64,000 nucleotides of DNA from Comamonadaceae bacterium (GTDB taxonomy: Bacteria; Pseudomonadota; Gammaproteobacteria; Burkholderiales; Burkholderiaceae_C). This document shows, one piece after another, positions 39,104 through 47,693 of the stretch (its first letter is position 1; each line of letters begins with the position of its first letter). The stretch lies in assembly GCA_027486495.1 (NCBI GenBank), contig JAIXOZ010000115.1, positions 1-64,000 of the forward strand, read 5' to 3'. Both the position numbers and the translations under genes were made by a program. A model generated the notes under the pieces. The model worked only from the letters and a program-made list of their open reading frames with translations. It searched no databases and was not told where the DNA came from.

Positions 39104-39352
39104 ATGAACCTCTACATCTCTTTGTTCCTCGTCTTTGGCGCTGTATTCGGTCTCTCGACCTTTTCTTACAGGCACATTTTCAGCGAGGGGCCTCAACAGG
39201 TCGAGACAACCGAAGGTGGCTCCACTCTGGGCAGCCGCGTGTTGTGGGCCATGGTCTGCACTTTCTTGTGGCCCATCATGCTCCTAACCGGCCTCAACTC
39301 AGCCCGGATACTGGCCAGGCGTAAACGCCAAGCACTGGCTGCCAAGCACTGA
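39104..39352 (+). CDS. Small hypothetical membrane protein
   Basis: An 82-residue protein preceded by CAGGAG at good spacing. It has two hydrophobic segments, NLYISLFLVFGAVFGLSTFSY and VLWAMVCTFLWPIMLLTGL, with a polar loop between them and a basic end (RRKRQ). The 130 bases before it are AT-rich and probably contain a separate promoter. Function unknown. Confidence 0.6.
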   Translation: MNLYISLFLVFGAVFGLSTFSYRHIFSEGPQQVETTEGGSTLGSRVLWAMVCTFLWPIMLLTGLNSARILARRKRQALAAKH

Positions 39353-39513
39353 AGCATGGCAGTGATCTGTCTGCCTTGTTGGGTCGCATTTTGACAATGC
39401 GGGCAGTGCATGGGCCCTAGGGTCTGCCAACGCCCTTGTTGATACGGCCCTGTGAAGTTAGAAATGTCAGGGCGAATCTTGAACTTCTGTGATCCTGGAG
39501 TTGGTTTGTCTGT

Positions 39514-39606
39514 CGTCACGGCCTTGAGCCGGCATCCGGTGCATGCTGCTGGTCTTGCAATAGGCTGTGGTGCGTACTGGATCCCGTGTTTTCGCCAGGG
39601 ATGACA
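39514..39606. repeat. REP-like palindromic intergenic element, copy 2 (degenerate)
   Basis: It begins CGTCACGGCCTTGAGCCGGC and ends CCAGGGATGACA, with ATCCGGTGCAT and ACTGGATCCCG in the two halves. The ends are inverted like those of the copy at 7022-7090, and the TTGA core after the first stem is shared. It lies in the gap between converging genes, as does the first copy. Confidence 0.55.
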
Positions 39607-39642
39607 AAAGCTTCTTGGATATTTCAAATCCATTGGGCCAGA

Positions 39643-40557
39643 TCAATGGGCCTGAAGCAGATGCAGCGCCGCTGCGGCCTTGACCGCCTGGGTCAGGCGC
39701 TGCGCTGACGGGGCTTCGCGTGCCCAGTGCTGCCAATACAGGGCCACATCTACCGTGGCCCCCGGCAGCAGTTCTTGCAGCGTTGGGCGTTGGGCCAGGT
39801 GCTGCTCGGGCACCATGCCCCAGCCCAGGCCGAGCTCGATGGCGGTCTCAAACGCGCCCACGGCAGGGGCAAAGTGGCGCGGGTAATGGGGTTGCTGCAG
39901 GCCAAAGTGTTGGGCCAAAAACGTGTCTTGCAAGGCGTCCTTGCGGTTGAAAATCACGGCCGGTTGGGTCAGCAGTTTGTGCACCGACACCGCGCCAGCG
40001 GCCGTGCGGCAGCGCTTGAGCACCTCCGGGGTGGCCACACAGCGGTAACGTATGAGCCCCAAGGGCTCGGCCACGCAGCCGCGCATCGGCTCGGCCAGGG
40101 TGGTCACGCAGCCCATCACGTCGCCGCTTTTGAGCGCGTCGTGCGTGTGGTCCTGGTCGTCGATCATGATGTCGAGCAGCACATGGTGGCGCAGCAGCAT
40201 CGCGGCCACACCCGGCAAAAACCAGCTGTCCACCGAGTCGGCGTTGATCGCCACGCTCAGCGACTGCCAGCGCACCACCTTGCCTGCCCCACTGTGACTG
40301 GACGTGCCTTGCAGACCGCCCAGCACATCGGCTTCCATCATGCGCACTTGCTTGATGTGGGCCAGCAAGGCCTGTCCGGCGGGGGTGGCCCGCACCTGCT
40401 TGCCCCGCACCAGCAAGCGCTGGCCCAGTCTTTCTTCCAGCGCCTTGATGCGCAAAGACACCGCCGCCAGCGTGATGGACAACGCCTGCGCCGCCACGCC
40501 AAAACCCCCGTGTTCGACCACGGCGGCCAGGGCTTCAAGTTGACGGGCGTCGAGCAT
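39643..40557 (-). CDS. argP: ArgP/LysG-type LysR regulator
   Basis: A 304-residue LysR protein of the ArgP (IciA) branch: MLDARQLEALAAVVEHGGFGVAAQALSITLAAVSLRIKALEERLGQRLLVRG, and an effector domain with LSVAINADSVDSWFLPG, typical of ArgP. In relatives it senses lysine or arginine and activates the exporter gene. It is divergent from a LysE-family gene at 40669, the standard arrangement, which supports the name. The 111-base gap between them is AT-rich and should hold the operator. Confidence 0.93.
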   Translation of the reverse strand: MLDARQLEALAAVVEHGGFGVAAQALSITLAAVSLRIKALEERLGQRLLVRGKQVRATPAGQALLAHIKQVRMMEADVLGGLQGTSSHSGAGKVVRWQSLSVAINADSVDSWFLPGVAAMLLRHHVLLDIMIDDQDHTHDALKSGDVMGCVTTLAEPMRGCVAEPLGLIRYRCVATPEVLKRCRTAAGAVSVHKLLTQPAVIFNRKDALQDTFLAQHFGLQQPHYPRHFAPAVGAFETAIELGLGWGMVPEQHLAQRPTLQELLPGATVDVALYWQHWAREAPSAQRLTQAVKAAAALHLLQAH

Positions 40558-40668
40558 GTTGGGTTTAAAAAATATTGAGTGATGTGAGTTTAATTCAACA
40601 TCATTTAATTAAACGCCTGTCTGACGCACACTCCAGCCCATTCGCAGCCGCCCCTCAGGAGATTTTTC

Positions 40669-41340
40669 ATGGTTTTGAGCCTTCCCACTTTCACCGCCGG
40701 CATGGTGCTCAGCATCTCCTTGATCATGGCCATCGGCCCGCAAAACGCCCATGTGTTGCGCATGGGCCTGCAGCGCCAGCACCTGTGGTTGACGGTGGCG
40801 GTGTGCGCGGTGTCCGACATCGCCCTGATTGGCCTGGGCGTGCTCAGCCTGGCGCAGCTTGGCGGTCTGTCTGACAAATTGCACGGTGCGCTGGTCGGTG
40901 CGGGCATGCTGTTTTTGGCTGTCTATGGCTGGCAAGCGTTTCAGCGGTTTTTGCAGCCGCGTGTTTTAACCCTGGATGTGCCGTCGAGCGACACGACCAA
41001 CGCATCGGCGAGCACAGCATCCAACACCCGATCGAACCCCGTGGCAGTCACGCGTCGTCAAGCCGTGTTGTCAGCGCTGGCGTTTTCTTGGCTCAACCCA
41101 CACGCATGGCTGGACACGGCTGTGCTGATCGGCACCACTTCGCTGGCCTACGGACAAGGCAGCACCTCTTTTGGCCTGGGCGCGGCCGCCGGTTCTATGC
41201 TGTGGTTTTTGGTGTTGGGCGCAGCAGCATTCTGGCTGGGCCGCCGCCTGCATTCCCTGCACATCTGGCGCGCACTCGACGGCGCGGTGGCGTTGATGAT
41301 GTGGGGCACGGCCGCGTGGTTGGCTTTCAACTTGTTTTGA
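40669..41340 (+). CDS. argO: LysE/ArgO family amino-acid exporter
   Basis: A 223-residue inner-membrane exporter with six helices, opening FTAGMVLSISLIMAIGPQNAHVLRMGLQRQH, the LysE signature. LSALAFSWLNPHAWLDTAVLIG is the second conserved part. It should export basic amino acids (arginine or lysine) under control of the divergent ArgP. A hydrophilic insert between helices 3 and 4 (residues about 103-125) is longer than in the E. coli protein. Confidence 0.93.
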   Translation: MVLSLPTFTAGMVLSISLIMAIGPQNAHVLRMGLQRQHLWLTVAVCAVSDIALIGLGVLSLAQLGGLSDKLHGALVGAGMLFLAVYGWQAFQRFLQPRVLTLDVPSSDTTNASASTASNTRSNPVAVTRRQAVLSALAFSWLNPHAWLDTAVLIGTTSLAYGQGSTSFGLGAAAGSMLWFLVLGAAAFWLGRRLHSLHIWRALDGAVALMMWGTAAWLAFNLF

Positions 41341-41384
41341 GCAACCCAGCACCTTTTGTCCAACCAGTCAGGGCTCGATCACGA

Positions 41385-42716
41385 TCAGATCTCAGGTGCC
41401 CCAGTAGTACCCGCAGGTGTGAATTTGGCTCTCGGTCTTATCAAGGTCGTGGAAAGCCTCTGCTCTTGAACATGCGCCACCCAGCCCGCTACGCGGCCCA
41501 AAGCGAACAAAGCAGGTGCAGCACTTTCATGAATGTCCATGCTGTCACACAGCGCAACCAAAGCACATTCGTGTCGCGGGTACAAGGCGTATCGCTGTGC
41601 CATGAAGTTGGACAAAGCCACCAATTTAGATGCCCGCCCCGTCAATCGCTCACGGGTTTTGATCAGCGCCAGCAATGTCTTAGCGCGCGGATCACCATTC
41701 GGATACATCGGATGGTCAAACCCCGGAACACGCTGCCCGCTTTCTACCAGCTCTTGGGCTTTGGTCAGCAGCACAGACACCGATGTCCCTTTCTTCACAA
41801 AATGACCAATGCTGTTGTAGATCAAGGCCACCTCGGTGCCTGAACTGACGGACATGGCAGACGCCACGCAGCTGTGAACTGAAGCGCCACTGGAGGCGGC
41901 AACGCGGGCGGACAAGGTCCCCGGAGACAACTCATGGTCCGCCATCAGCACCAATATGGCGTTCATGGTTCGAATGTTTTCAACACTCAGCGGTGCCCCG
42001 AGTGCTTGCAGGACAACCTCGCCAAAGCCAATTCCAGATCGGGCATGTACATACCGTTTTTTGGGGCCCAAAAGACCCATGCAGCCAGCGAGGGCCAGCA
42101 AGATTTCCCTGGCCGCTTGAAGCAAACTTCCTGACACCAACCTCTTTTCAATGGCACCGCGGCCCAGCGCCAAATGCATCACCACCGAAGCGAATATCTC
42201 AACCATTTGATGCTGGATAGCCCCTGCTGGCAAACGGTCCGTCAAGCGTTGCATCACAACTGGTTCAGGGTAGGACTTCCAACAAAATGGCTGCGCGTGC
42301 CACATGCCCGTCCACAGCAACTCGGACACCTGCTCAAAACTGGCCTCTTGGTTGACCAGGTCTATGGCCAACTTGCCGCGGTAACTGGGCCCTTCAGGGG
42401 TGATATCGGTGATTTGCGTCGGGATGATGGGCTGCCCCAGATTCAGCGCCGAGGCCGCGATCGCACTTTGACCCGAACGAGCCTGAGCTTTGGTGCGCAG
42501 ACGCTCGAGATCTTCACGCAAATACAAACGCTGTCGCTGACCCGCAATGGAAACGCTGCGGATGAGTCCACGGCTGACGTACGCATAAAGGGTGCCAATC
42601 CGTATCCCCAGCGATTGGGTCGCCTGCTGGGCATCGACATAATCTCGCGCGCTGTAGGAATGGATCTTCACACCGTGCTCCACATGGGTATCTTGTGAAT
42701 TCAAAACGGACTTCAT
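41385..42716 (-). CDS. Citrate-synthase-family enzyme with N-terminal helix-turn-helix
   Basis: A 443-residue two-part protein. Residues about 22-78 form a MerR/excisionase-like helix-turn-helix (VDAQQATQSLGIRIGTLYAYVSRGLIRSV...RLYLREDLERLRTKAQAR). The remainder is a citrate-synthase-like domain, with the catalytic histidines in ADHELSPGT and GFDHPMYPNGDPRAKTLL and the late catalytic acid near CDSMDIHESAAPALFALGRVAGWVAH. It may make or cleave a citryl-type CoA ester, or act as a CoA-ester-sensing regulator. It is divergent from a Bug receptor gene with palindromes between them. Confidence 0.85.
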   Translation of the reverse strand: MKSVLNSQDTHVEHGVKIHSYSARDYVDAQQATQSLGIRIGTLYAYVSRGLIRSVSIAGQRQRLYLREDLERLRTKAQARSGQSAIAASALNLGQPIIPTQITDITPEGPSYRGKLAIDLVNQEASFEQVSELLWTGMWHAQPFCWKSYPEPVVMQRLTDRLPAGAIQHQMVEIFASVVMHLALGRGAIEKRLVSGSLLQAAREILLALAGCMGLLGPKKRYVHARSGIGFGEVVLQALGAPLSVENIRTMNAILVLMADHELSPGTLSARVAASSGASVHSCVASAMSVSSGTEVALIYNSIGHFVKKGTSVSVLLTKAQELVESGQRVPGFDHPMYPNGDPRAKTLLALIKTRERLTGRASKLVALSNFMAQRYALYPRHECALVALCDSMDIHESAAPALFALGRVAGWVAHVQEQRLSTTLIRPRAKFTPAGTTGAPEI

Positions 42717-42721
42717 TCACA

Positions 42722-42747
42722 TTGATCATTTAATCAAGATTGATCAA
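42722..42747. promoter_or_regulatory. Clustered TTGATCA palindromes, possible operator
   Basis: TTGAT-CATTTA-ATCAA is an inverted repeat at 42722-42737, followed at 42740-42747 by the perfect palindrome TTGATCAA. The cluster begins 6 bases upstream of the ATG of the helix-turn-helix citrate-synthase gene, in the divergent gap before the Bug receptor, a natural place for autoregulation. Confidence 0.5.
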
Positions 42748-42830
42748 CTTATTTTTTGACTCTAGTATGCACTGGTGTGCTTCAGAAATGAGGCACTCCA
42801 AGCCCAGTTCAAACAATAGGAGACATCAGC

Positions 42831-43823
42831 ATGAACAACGTCAAAGGCAAGCTGCCCAACCGCCGTCAGATCATCGGTTTGGCCGCCGCCGCCATGTCAC
42901 TACCGGTCTTGGCCCAATCCAGCACCTTTCCACAAAAACCAGTCCGTATCGTGGTTCCTTACACCACGGGTGGCAGCAACGACGTGATTGCACGCCTGCT
43001 GGCTCAACAACTTCAGGAGGCCTGGGGACAACCCGTGTTGGTTGAAAACAAACCTGGCGCTGCGGGCAATATTGGCTCATCGGACATTGCCAAGTCAGCA
43101 CCTGACGGTCATTCTCTGTTGCTGACCAACATCAACATTGTCTCGATGAACCCGGGTCTTATTGCCAACATGCCATTTGATCCGCAAAAGGACTTTGCAC
43201 CCATTTCCTTGCTGGGCACCTCTGCCTTGGCGTTGGTTGCGCATCCCAGCGTGGCGGCAAGCAATGTGCGAGAGCTCATCGATTTGGCACGCAAGGGGCC
43301 CGGCCGTCTGAATTACGCGTCGAGCGGCAATGGCAGTCCGCAGCACATGTCGGCCGAGATGTTCAAGGCCATGACCAAAACCAGCTTGACCCACATTCCA
43401 TACAGAGGCGCGGCGCCAGCCATCAATGACCTTCTGGCGGGCCAAGTACAAGTCACCGTTGGTGTTATCAATCAGCTGCTTCCTCACATTCGTGCAGGCA
43501 AACTGAAGGCTTTGGGCGTCACCTCGCGCAAACGTTTGGCACAAATGCCCGATGTCCCCACTTTGGACGAAGCAGGTGTGCCTGGTTATGAAAGCGAGAT
43601 TTGGTTAGGCTTGGCCGCCCCTGCTGCCACACCACCCGCCATCATTGAGCAAATCAATCAGGCCGTTCGCAAGGCCATGGCAACAGCCGACGTGGTGAGC
43701 AAGCTGCAAGCACAAGGCATTGATGTGCTGGTGAGCAGCCCGGATCAAATGCGTCAACGTGGCTTGGAAGATCTCAAGCGCTGGGGTGACATCATCCGCA
43801 CCGCCGGCATCAAGGTTGATTGA
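42831..43823 (+). CDS. Bug family tripartite tricarboxylate transporter receptor
   Basis: A 330-residue periplasmic binding protein. The signal peptide contains NRRQIIGLAAAAMSLPVLAQ, a possible Tat-like RR. The mature part has the Bug signatures FPQKPVRIVVPYTTGGSNDVIARLLAQQLQEAWGQPVLVENKPGAAGNIG and YASSGNGSPQHMSAEMFKAMT. It should bind a carboxylate. No TctA/TctB membrane genes are nearby, as is common for Bug genes. It is separated from the ThDP enzyme gene by 20 bases and likely cotranscribed. Confidence 0.95.
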   Translation: MNNVKGKLPNRRQIIGLAAAAMSLPVLAQSSTFPQKPVRIVVPYTTGGSNDVIARLLAQQLQEAWGQPVLVENKPGAAGNIGSSDIAKSAPDGHSLLLTNINIVSMNPGLIANMPFDPQKDFAPISLLGTSALALVAHPSVAASNVRELIDLARKGPGRLNYASSGNGSPQHMSAEMFKAMTKTSLTHIPYRGAAPAINDLLAGQVQVTVGVINQLLPHIRAGKLKALGVTSRKRLAQMPDVPTLDEAGVPGYESEIWLGLAAPAATPPAIIEQINQAVRKAMATADVVSKLQAQGIDVLVSSPDQMRQRGLEDLKRWGDIIRTAGIKVD

Positions 43824-43843
43824 TTTTTTTTCTGGAGCACTTT

Positions 43844-45631
43844 TTGACAAAGTCCCATTTGCCTCGTCGCGATGTGCCTGTTCCATCTTCTCCGAGTGAG
43901 AAGGTTTGGGGCAGTGATGCGATTGCCGATGTTTTGCGTGCTCTCGACATCCCCTACGTTTTACTCAATCCGGGAGCCAGCTTTCGCGGTCTGCACGACA
44001 GCCTCGTCAACTATTTGGGCAATGAGAAGCCTCAGATGTTGATGGTTTTGCACGAAGAGCACGCGGTGGCCATTGCCCATGGCTACACCAAGATCACCGG
44101 TCGCCCGCTGGCAGCCATTTTGCACAGCAATGTCGGACTCATGCATGGCTCTATGGCCATTTTTGATGCCTGGGCTGACCGTGTTCCGGTGTTGGTACTC
44201 GGCGCCACTGGCCCGGTGGATGCTGCACGCCGAAGGCCGTGGATTGACTGGTTGCACACGGCGCAAGATCAAGCGGCGCTGGTGCGGCACTTCATCAAGT
44301 GGGATGCGCAACCTGCATCCATCACAGCCGCCCAAGAAGCAATTTTGCGTGCCCACAAAATTGCCGATACCGCGCCCCGCGGCCCCGTGTATGTTTGCTT
44401 TGATGCAGCTTTGCAAGAGTCTCGCCTGGAAAGCAGACCCGAAGTACCGAACGTGGCCCGTTATCGTCCGCCACAGGCGGTGGCCCCAGCGCCACAAGAC
44501 ATGTCGCTGGTTGCGCAATGGTTACAAAATTGCCAACACCCTGTGATTTTGGCTGGCCGAGTCTCGCGCAGCCAAGCGGGTTGGGGTGCACGCATCCAAT
44601 TGGCCGAATCCCTTGGCGCGCGCGTGATCACGGACCTCAAGGTCGGTGCGGCTTTTCCAACCCAACACCCATTACATGCCGGACCCGCCGGCATGTTTTT
44701 GTCGGCGGCCAGTGCGCAAGTTCTTCGACAAGCCGATGTGGTGATCTCGCTGGACTGGCTAGACCTGGGCGGCACACTCAAGCAAGCTTGGGGGCAAGAG
44801 GCGGTAAGCGCTCGAATCGTTCAGGTGTCAATGGACCACCAACTCCACAACGGCTGGAGCATGGACCATCAATCTCTGCCTCCCACTGATTTGCACCTGG
44901 CGTGTGAACCAGAACCCTTTGTGCAAGCGCTGAACTTGTTGCTTCCTGCAGCCACCCCTTCAACGTTTGCACCCCTTCAAGTCCGACCTGAACCAGCGGC
45001 TCTGGCATCCGATCAGGTGCTCAAGGTTGCCGATGTCGCGCACTTGTTGCGCCAGCGTGTCGAGCCCCGCGACATCTGCTTGCTGCGTTTGCCTCTAAGT
45101 TGGAGTGGGGATCTTTGGGACTTTGTCAGCCCTTTGGATTTTTTGGGTTACGACGGCGGCGGCGGTATTGGCTCCGGTCCGGGCATGGCCGTTGGTGGAG
45201 CGCTGGCACTCAAAGGCACCGACCGCTTGCCCGTCGCCATCATTGGTGATGGTGATTTCATGATGGGCGTCACGGCCTTGTGGACCGCCGCCAACGCAAG
45301 ACTGCCTTTGCTGATCATCGTGGTCAACAACCGGTCTTTTTTCAATGATGAATTGCACCAAGAACGTGTCGCCGTCGAGCGCGATCGCCCTGTTGCCAAC
45401 CGCTGGATCGGGCAACGTATCGACGACCCTGCGCCCGATCTGGCGATGATGGCCAAGGCACAAGGTTTGATCGGCATGGGCCCTTTAAATAATGCAGGCG
45501 AGTTCGATCAAGCTTTGCAATTGGCCATTGAGCACGTCAGATCTGGCCAAGCCGTTGTGCTGGATGTTCATGTCATGACGGGCTATGCGCCCAGCATGAC
45601 TCAGGGCATGACACGCAATTACAAGGATTGA
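43844..45631 (+). CDS. Thiamine-diphosphate-dependent enzyme (acetolactate synthase/benzoylformate decarboxylase superfamily)
   Basis: A protein of about 595 residues with the three ThDP-enzyme domains. The catalytic glutamate is in LHEEHAVAIAHGYTKITGRP, the central domain has HPVILAGRVSRSQAGWGARIQLAESLGARV, and the Mg-ThDP motif is GDGDFMMGVTALWTAANARLPLLIIVVNN. Start: TTG at 43844 has GGAG seven bases upstream; a TTG at 43820 overlapping the Bug stop is also open. It could decarboxylate a 2-oxo acid to an aldehyde, fitting the aldehyde dehydrogenase encoded next. The exact reaction is not assigned. Confidence 0.88.
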   Translation: MTKSHLPRRDVPVPSSPSEKVWGSDAIADVLRALDIPYVLLNPGASFRGLHDSLVNYLGNEKPQMLMVLHEEHAVAIAHGYTKITGRPLAAILHSNVGLMHGSMAIFDAWADRVPVLVLGATGPVDAARRRPWIDWLHTAQDQAALVRHFIKWDAQPASITAAQEAILRAHKIADTAPRGPVYVCFDAALQESRLESRPEVPNVARYRPPQAVAPAPQDMSLVAQWLQNCQHPVILAGRVSRSQAGWGARIQLAESLGARVITDLKVGAAFPTQHPLHAGPAGMFLSAASAQVLRQADVVISLDWLDLGGTLKQAWGQEAVSARIVQVSMDHQLHNGWSMDHQSLPPTDLHLACEPEPFVQALNLLLPAATPSTFAPLQVRPEPAALASDQVLKVADVAHLLRQRVEPRDICLLRLPLSWSGDLWDFVSPLDFLGYDGGGGIGSGPGMAVGGALALKGTDRLPVAIIGDGDFMMGVTALWTAANARLPLLIIVVNNRSFFNDELHQERVAVERDRPVANRWIGQRIDDPAPDLAMMAKAQGLIGMGPLNNAGEFDQALQLAIEHVRSGQAVVLDVHVMTGYAPSMTQGMTRNYKD

Positions 45632-45632
45632 A

Positions 45633-47147
45633 ATGAGCGCCTTCAAAATGGGTTTGGAAATTCGATCACCAGAGGAGATGGCTTCGGCCGACCTCTCTTC
45701 GCTTGTCAACAGCACATTGCCTGCACAGGCGCGTCATTTCTGGGGAGGCTCCTGGCATGCAGGCGGCCCCATGTTTGTCAGCCACAACCCCAGCACCGAA
45801 TTGCCTCTGGGTGAATTTGCAATGGGTGGCACCGCTGAGATCGATGCGGCCGTTCAGTCTGCACACCGTGCATTTCCGTCATGGTCTGGCACCCCACCGC
45901 TGGAGCGGGCTAAACGATTACGTTTGGCGGCCAGCATTGTGCGAGAGCATGCCCTTGAATTGGCTTTGCTTGACGCGGCCGACTGCGGCAATCCGGTCAA
46001 AGCCATGCAAATGGACGCCGAGATCGCAGCATTTCAATTGGAATACTTTGCTGGGCTTGTTCTTGAAAACAAGGGCGAGACCTTGCCCACTGGCAATGGC
46101 TCGCTCAATTACTCACTGCGCGAACCCTTAGGCGTTGTGGGTCGAATCTTTCCCTTCAATCACCCGTTCATGTTCGCTGCAGGCAAGATGGCCGCACCAC
46201 TTGCCGCTGGCAACACCCTTGTTCTGAAACCCCCAGAACAAGCGCCCTTGTCGACCATGCGCTTGATGGAGTTGCTGGAGCCGGTTTTCCCGCCAGGCGT
46301 GCTCAACATGGTCACAGGAGGTCGTGAAGCTGGTGAGGCCTTGGCGTCGCATCCCCAAGTTGCCGCTGTGGGCTTGATCGGCAGTATTGCGGCAGGGCAG
46401 GCCGTGTTGCGCGCCTCGGCGGGCAATTTGAAAAGAACCCTCTTGGAGCTTGGTGGAAAAAATGCGATGGTGGTGTATCCCGACGCTGATTTTCAAGCAG
46501 CGGTCGATGGCGCTGTTCGCGGGATGAATTTCACATGGTGCGGCCAGTCTTGCGGGTCGACCAGCCGTTTATTGGTCCACGAGAGCCTCTATGAATCTTT
46601 TGTGCAAGCGCTCGTCAACCTTTTGGCTTTGCGTCACACACCTGGTATTGCCACCCACATGGGCACCACCATGGGCGCCTTGGTCAACCAGGTCCAATAC
46701 GAGCGCTCACTGGATTACATCCGTACCGCCCATGCCGAAGGTGCCAAACTCGTCATTGGTGGGGGCAGACCCGCCAACCTGGATCGGGGATTTTTCATTG
46801 AGCCAACGGTTTTCAAAGATGTGCAGCCGCATCACCGCCTCGCCCGGGAAGAGGTTTTTGGCCCTGTGCTGGGCGTGATGCCTTGGCGTGATGAAGAGGA
46901 CATGTTGGCCATTGTCAATGGACTGTCCATGGGTCTGACAGCCTCCGTCTGGACACGCGATCTGGTGACAGCGCACCGCGCTGCGATGCGTATCCAGGCG
47001 GGTTATGTGTGGATCAACGATGCTTCGATCCACTTGCCCGGGGCGTCATTTGGCGGCTACAAGCAGTCCGGTTTGGGGCGCGAAGAGTCTTTTCAAGAAC
47101 TCCATGAATTCACCCAAATCAAGAACATCAATGTTGCCTTGCGTTGA
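45633..47147 (+). CDS. NAD(P)-dependent aldehyde dehydrogenase
   Basis: A 504-residue aldehyde dehydrogenase starting one base after the ThDP enzyme stop. The cofactor segment is GRIFPFNHPFMFAAGKMAAPLAAGNTLVLKPPEQAPLS, the general base lies in LLELGGKNAMVVYPDAD, and the nucleophile is C307 in GQSCGSTSRLLVH. The C-terminal signature VWINDASIHLPGASFGGYKQSGLGREES is complete. It probably oxidises the aldehyde released by the preceding enzyme. Confidence 0.94.
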   Translation: MSAFKMGLEIRSPEEMASADLSSLVNSTLPAQARHFWGGSWHAGGPMFVSHNPSTELPLGEFAMGGTAEIDAAVQSAHRAFPSWSGTPPLERAKRLRLAASIVREHALELALLDAADCGNPVKAMQMDAEIAAFQLEYFAGLVLENKGETLPTGNGSLNYSLREPLGVVGRIFPFNHPFMFAAGKMAAPLAAGNTLVLKPPEQAPLSTMRLMELLEPVFPPGVLNMVTGGREAGEALASHPQVAAVGLIGSIAAGQAVLRASAGNLKRTLLELGGKNAMVVYPDADFQAAVDGAVRGMNFTWCGQSCGSTSRLLVHESLYESFVQALVNLLALRHTPGIATHMGTTMGALVNQVQYERSLDYIRTAHAEGAKLVIGGGRPANLDRGFFIEPTVFKDVQPHHRLAREEVFGPVLGVMPWRDEEDMLAIVNGLSMGLTASVWTRDLVTAHRAAMRIQAGYVWINDASIHLPGASFGGYKQSGLGREESFQELHEFTQIKNINVALR

Positions 47148-47177
47148 CCTTTTTTAAGACCTGGACGAAAGAACCCG

Positions 47178-47687
47178 ATGAACCATGACAGCACACCCGA
47201 AATCGCCCTCAGCAGTTTGGCATGGCGTAACGCCATGACGCGCATGGCTGTTCACGACAAACCCGGTTTTTTTGCGCTCAGAGCCCAACTCCCGGAACAA
47301 GGGCGTACCAACCAGGTCATGGCAGCCACAGCGCAACTCAATGTGGTGCTTAAAACTTATGCCAGTGGTGGCGAAAACGAGTTGCACGCGCACACCAATG
47401 AAGACCATTTGTTTGTTGTCATGCAAGGCAGCGCAACTTTTTATGGGCCTGGCAACGAAAACCGGGTGGTGGGCTTACATGAAGGTGTCGTCTTGCCGCG
47501 GGGAGTCCTTTACCGATTTGTGGCCAACGGACCCGATCCGCTTGTTTTGCTGCGCGTCGGTGCGGTCATTGACCCCTCCAAGGACCCCTTGGCTCGGGTG
47601 GATGAAAAGGGGCATGACTTTGATGGCTACACCGCAAACAACCACGAAGTGCCCTGCATTCTTTCGAAAGATCGCTGGTTCAGCTGA
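47178..47687 (+). CDS. Cupin domain protein
   Basis: A 169-residue single-cupin protein. The two cupin motifs are visible: GGENELHAHTNEDHLFVVMQGSATFYG (with two His and a Glu-type position for metal) and LPRGVLYRFVANGPDPLVLLRVG. Such proteins may be dioxygenases, isomerases or small-molecule binders. It is 30 bases downstream of the aldehyde dehydrogenase gene and probably in the same operon, so a step in the same pathway is likely. The specific reaction is unknown. Confidence 0.85.
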   Translation: MNHDSTPEIALSSLAWRNAMTRMAVHDKPGFFALRAQLPEQGRTNQVMAATAQLNVVLKTYASGGENELHAHTNEDHLFVVMQGSATFYGPGNENRVVGLHEGVVLPRGVLYRFVANGPDPLVLLRVGAVIDPSKDPLARVDEKGHDFDGYTANNHEVPCILSKDRWFS

Positions 47688-47693
47688 TGTCGA

